From Pseudomonadota bacterium (GTDB lineage Bacteria; Desulfobacterota; Desulfovibrionia; Desulfovibrionales; Desulfomicrobiaceae), in the NCBI GenBank assembly GCA_023393525.1, contig JAEWKZ010000006.1, positions 1-38,411 on the forward strand: 38,411 nucleotides of DNA, in the 5' to 3' direction. The notes beneath the pieces were generated by a model, which saw only the letters and a program-made list of their open reading frames with translations, was not told the origin of the DNA and did not search any database. Of the stretch, positions 38,335 to 38,411 are shown one piece after another (within the stretch, counting starts at the first letter, position 1; each line of letters begins with the position of its first letter). The position numbers were made by a program, and so were the translations under genes.

Positions 38335-38411
38335 ATGCAGATCAAAGCAGAAGAAATTAGCCAGATCATCGAAGGCCAGATCAAGAATTACGAGAAAAAG
38401 GTCGAGATGAG
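38335..38411 (+). CDS. atpA: ATP synthase F1 subunit alpha, N-terminal fragment
   Basis: Only the first 25 codons are in the window (MQIKAEEISQIIEGQIKNYEKK...), matching the start of AtpA, which binds nucleotide with beta in the F1 head. The ATG at 38335 has GAGG four bases upstream and is 5 bases after the atpH stop. The gene is cut by the window end, not broken. Confidence 0.9.
   Translation, partial: MQIKAEEISQIIEGQIKNYEKKVEM

Noticed and set aside
1..38411. tRNA, rRNA, CRISPR or insertion sequences
   Set aside because: No such structures, repeat arrays or transposase-like reading frames were recognised.

Overview
The window looks like a chromosomal stretch of a GC-rich, anaerobic Desulfovibrionales-type bacterium (Desulfovibrio/Desulfomicrobium relatives). 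This is an inference from gene content: hybrid cluster protein, rubrerythrin, a type I-alpha-like glutamine synthetase, paired ATP synthase b and b' genes in which b has a signal-like N-terminus, PilZ, MinCDE and MreBCD, and one gene that reads through an in-frame TGA as selenocysteine. No mobile elements, CRISPR arrays, rRNA or tRNA genes were seen. No stretch over 300 bases lacks a gene; the longest gaps (about 276 and 264 bases) are described as features.

Layout. 1-8.2 kb: the end of hcp with its terminator; glnA, a polytopic membrane protein and an NAD(P)H:quinone-reductase-like flavoprotein on the minus strand; then a 74-residue SelW/Rdx-like selenoprotein gene (3880..4104, minus) hidden by its TGA codon, and a secreted DUF2845 protein. 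aspA and a small membrane protein follow on the plus strand. Rubrerythrin is divergent from two tandem small heat-shock proteins. 8.3-12.3 kb: a minus-strand block truC-ansA-acyltransferase, and a dmeF-like metal exporter overlapping a MarR regulator. 12.5-16.1 kb: a small unknown protein with a TrpF-like protein lacking the usual catalytic Cys; a triple-PAS protein with a degenerate H-box; a secreted isochorismatase-fold protein lacking its Cys; a hotdog thioesterase.

16.3-22.2 kb: minCDE and an acetyltransferase on plus; on minus, a translationally coupled trio of a PaaK-like ligase, a ChaN-PDZ lipoprotein and mutM. 22.3-28.8 kb: trmI (minus) and an RNA/cofactor operon: RNase E/G, queH, hemW and a DEAD-box helicase with a long disordered tail. 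29-31 kb: a PilZ protein and, convergently, an O6-alkylguanine-DNA methyltransferase with a radical SAM protein. 31-36.5 kb: the elongasome operon mreB-mreC-mreD-PBP2-rodA. 36.7 kb to the end: the start of an atp operon (b', b, delta, and the first codons of alpha).

Together these are mainly housekeeping functions: cell shape and division-site placement, nitrogen/aspartate metabolism, oxidative and nitrosative stress defence, tRNA modification and energy conservation. The most notable item is the unmarked selenoprotein. Its UGA lies in a C-x-x-U motif, the SelW-like sequence continues downstream to a normal stop, and a candidate bacterial SECIS hairpin follows at a suitable distance.
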